A DNA stretch of 64,000 bases. Origin: Filimonas zeae (lineage in GTDB: Bacteria; Bacteroidota; Bacteroidia; Chitinophagales; Chitinophagaceae). The translations under genes were made by a program, and so were the position numbers. A model generated the notes under the pieces. It was not told the origin of the DNA, did no database searches, and saw nothing but the letters and a program-made list of their open reading frames with translations. The stretch's first letter is position 1. Every line of letters begins with the position of its first letter. The DNA is taken from assembly GCF_014641615.1 (NCBI RefSeq), contig NZ_BMIB01000004.1, forward strand, positions 186,001-250,000. The letters run 5' to 3'. Shown here piece by piece: positions 63,260 through 64,000 of this stretch.

Positions 63260-64000
63260 AAAAAACATCCCGGTTTAAAAAAGTACTACTCTGGAGCCTG
63301 CTACTTCTGTTTGTACTGGTTAACGTAATTGCCTTTTTCCATGCCCGCAAGTTTACCTGGTACACACCTGGCTTAACCGTACGCAGCAACTCTGCCGCAC
63401 ACTACACCTTATCACAGAAAATAAACATGCTGCTTACCGGCATTAACAATCCCCGCCCGGTAAACAAAACCAAACCCAACCAGCCTTACCAAACCATACG
63501 CCTGCAAAGCAATAAACAAATTGAATGCTGGTTAATGAAGGTGCCTGCCGCCAAAGGCACCATACTGTTATGCCACGGCTACGGTGGCGATAAATCAAAA
63601 ATGCTGGATAAGGCCTATGTGTTTTTACAGCTGGGCTACAACACCATGCTGGTTGATTTTATGGGCAGCGGCGGCTCAGAAGGCAATCAAACTACTATTG
63701 GTTATAAAGAAGCAGAAGAAGTACATACCTGTGTAACCTGGCTTTCGCAGCAGGGCGAAAAAAACATATTTGTATTCGGCACCTCTATGGGTGCTGCTGC
63801 CACCATGAAAGCCTTACAGGATTATCCCAACCTACCCGTTAAAGCCGCTATACTGGAATGCCCCTTCAGCACCATGCTGCAAACCGTAAAAAACCGGTTT
63901 GAAAACCAGCACATTCCCCCGGTTCCCATGGCCTGGCTGCTGGTATTCTGGGGTGGCGCGCAAAACGGCTTTAATGCGTTTAGCCACAACCCGGTTGAGT
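63256..64000 (+). CDS. Membrane-anchored alpha/beta hydrolase (partial, runs off the window)
   Basis: The first 248 codons are visible; the frame is open at the right edge. An N-terminal membrane anchor (~9-27, KVLLWSLLLLFVLVNVIAFF) is followed by the hydrolase core: LCHGYGGDKSKML as the oxyanion strand, LVDFMGSGGSEG, and nucleophile Ser177 in FGTSMGAAA. The active-site Asp and His lie outside the window. It resembles YqkD/FrsA-like lipase-peptidase relatives. The start overlaps the kinase stop by 4 nt (ATGA), so it is the fourth gene of the cassette. The substrate is unknown. Confidence 0.87.
   Translation, partial: MKKTSRFKKVLLWSLLLLFVLVNVIAFFHARKFTWYTPGLTVRSNSAAHYTLSQKINMLLTGINNPRPVNKTKPNQPYQTIRLQSNKQIECWLMKVPAAKGTILLCHGYGGDKSKMLDKAYVFLQLGYNTMLVDFMGSGGSEGNQTTIGYKEAEEVHTCVTWLSQQGEKNIFVFGTSMGAAATMKALQDYPNLPVKAAILECPFSTMLQTVKNRFENQHIPPVPMAWLLVFWGGAQNGFNAFSHNPVE

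Overview
The window reads as chromosomal DNA of a Bacteroidota bacterium, most likely family Chitinophagaceae (inferred, not tested by search). The signs are three SusC/SusD outer-membrane pairs, a PorP/SprF-type type IX secretion protein, fused alpha/beta 2-oxoacid dehydrogenase E1 proteins, DUF1573 proteins, a bacterial sphingolipid pathway, and promoters with the Bacteroidota -7 box TAnnTTTG. No rRNA, tRNA, CRISPR array, insertion sequence or phage gene was recognised.

Layout. 1-9 kb: the tail of a c-type cytochrome protein, a flavin monooxygenase, PorP/SprF, a TPR histidine kinase with its LuxR-type regulator, a tiny membrane protein, a HemS-like haem protein and an S41 lipoprotein protease. 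8.7-9.26 kb is a strongly structured non-coding stretch. 9.3-20.1 kb is a lipid locus: serine palmitoyltransferase, then a minus-strand operon of inositol-3-phosphate synthase, PgpA-like phosphatase, GtrA protein, DUF5686 outer-membrane protein, CDP-alcohol phosphatidyltransferase fused to DUF4833, fatty acid hydroxylase and a PAP2/AUR1-like transferase. Together these can make inositol phosphate, attach it to a CDP-lipid, dephosphorylate the product and move phosphoinositol to ceramide. A TetR regulator lies at each end. A candidate ~275-nt structured RNA with its own promoter and terminator lies between one TetR gene and the palmitoyltransferase gene.

20-36 kb is mostly household metabolism: a large zinc metalloprotease, an aminotransferase, two DUF1573 proteins, two fused E1 enzymes around a ferritin, a fumarylacetoacetase-family hydrolase, Pth, a histidine kinase, ribosomal L25, PRPP synthetase, RadC and a DUF3467 protein. 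36-54 kb holds three SusCD nutrient-uptake loci without enzymes or local regulators, interrupted by a ferredoxin / ferredoxin reductase / small protein cluster. 54-59.8 kb has FolD, QueE, an OmpA/PD40 protein, DprA and a PL10-type pectate lyase. 59.9-64 kb is a tightly overlapping cassette: TerY-like VWA protein, PP2C phosphatase, membrane-anchored kinase with zinc-ribbon and helix-hairpin-helix parts, and a membrane alpha/beta hydrolase cut by the window end.

The most rewarding parts are the inositol-sphingolipid operon with its enzyme-DUF4833 fusion, the structured RNA beside it, the VWA-phosphatase-kinase-hydrolase cassette, and a run of genes whose -7 box sits only 3-4 nt before the start codon, which suggests leaderless transcripts.
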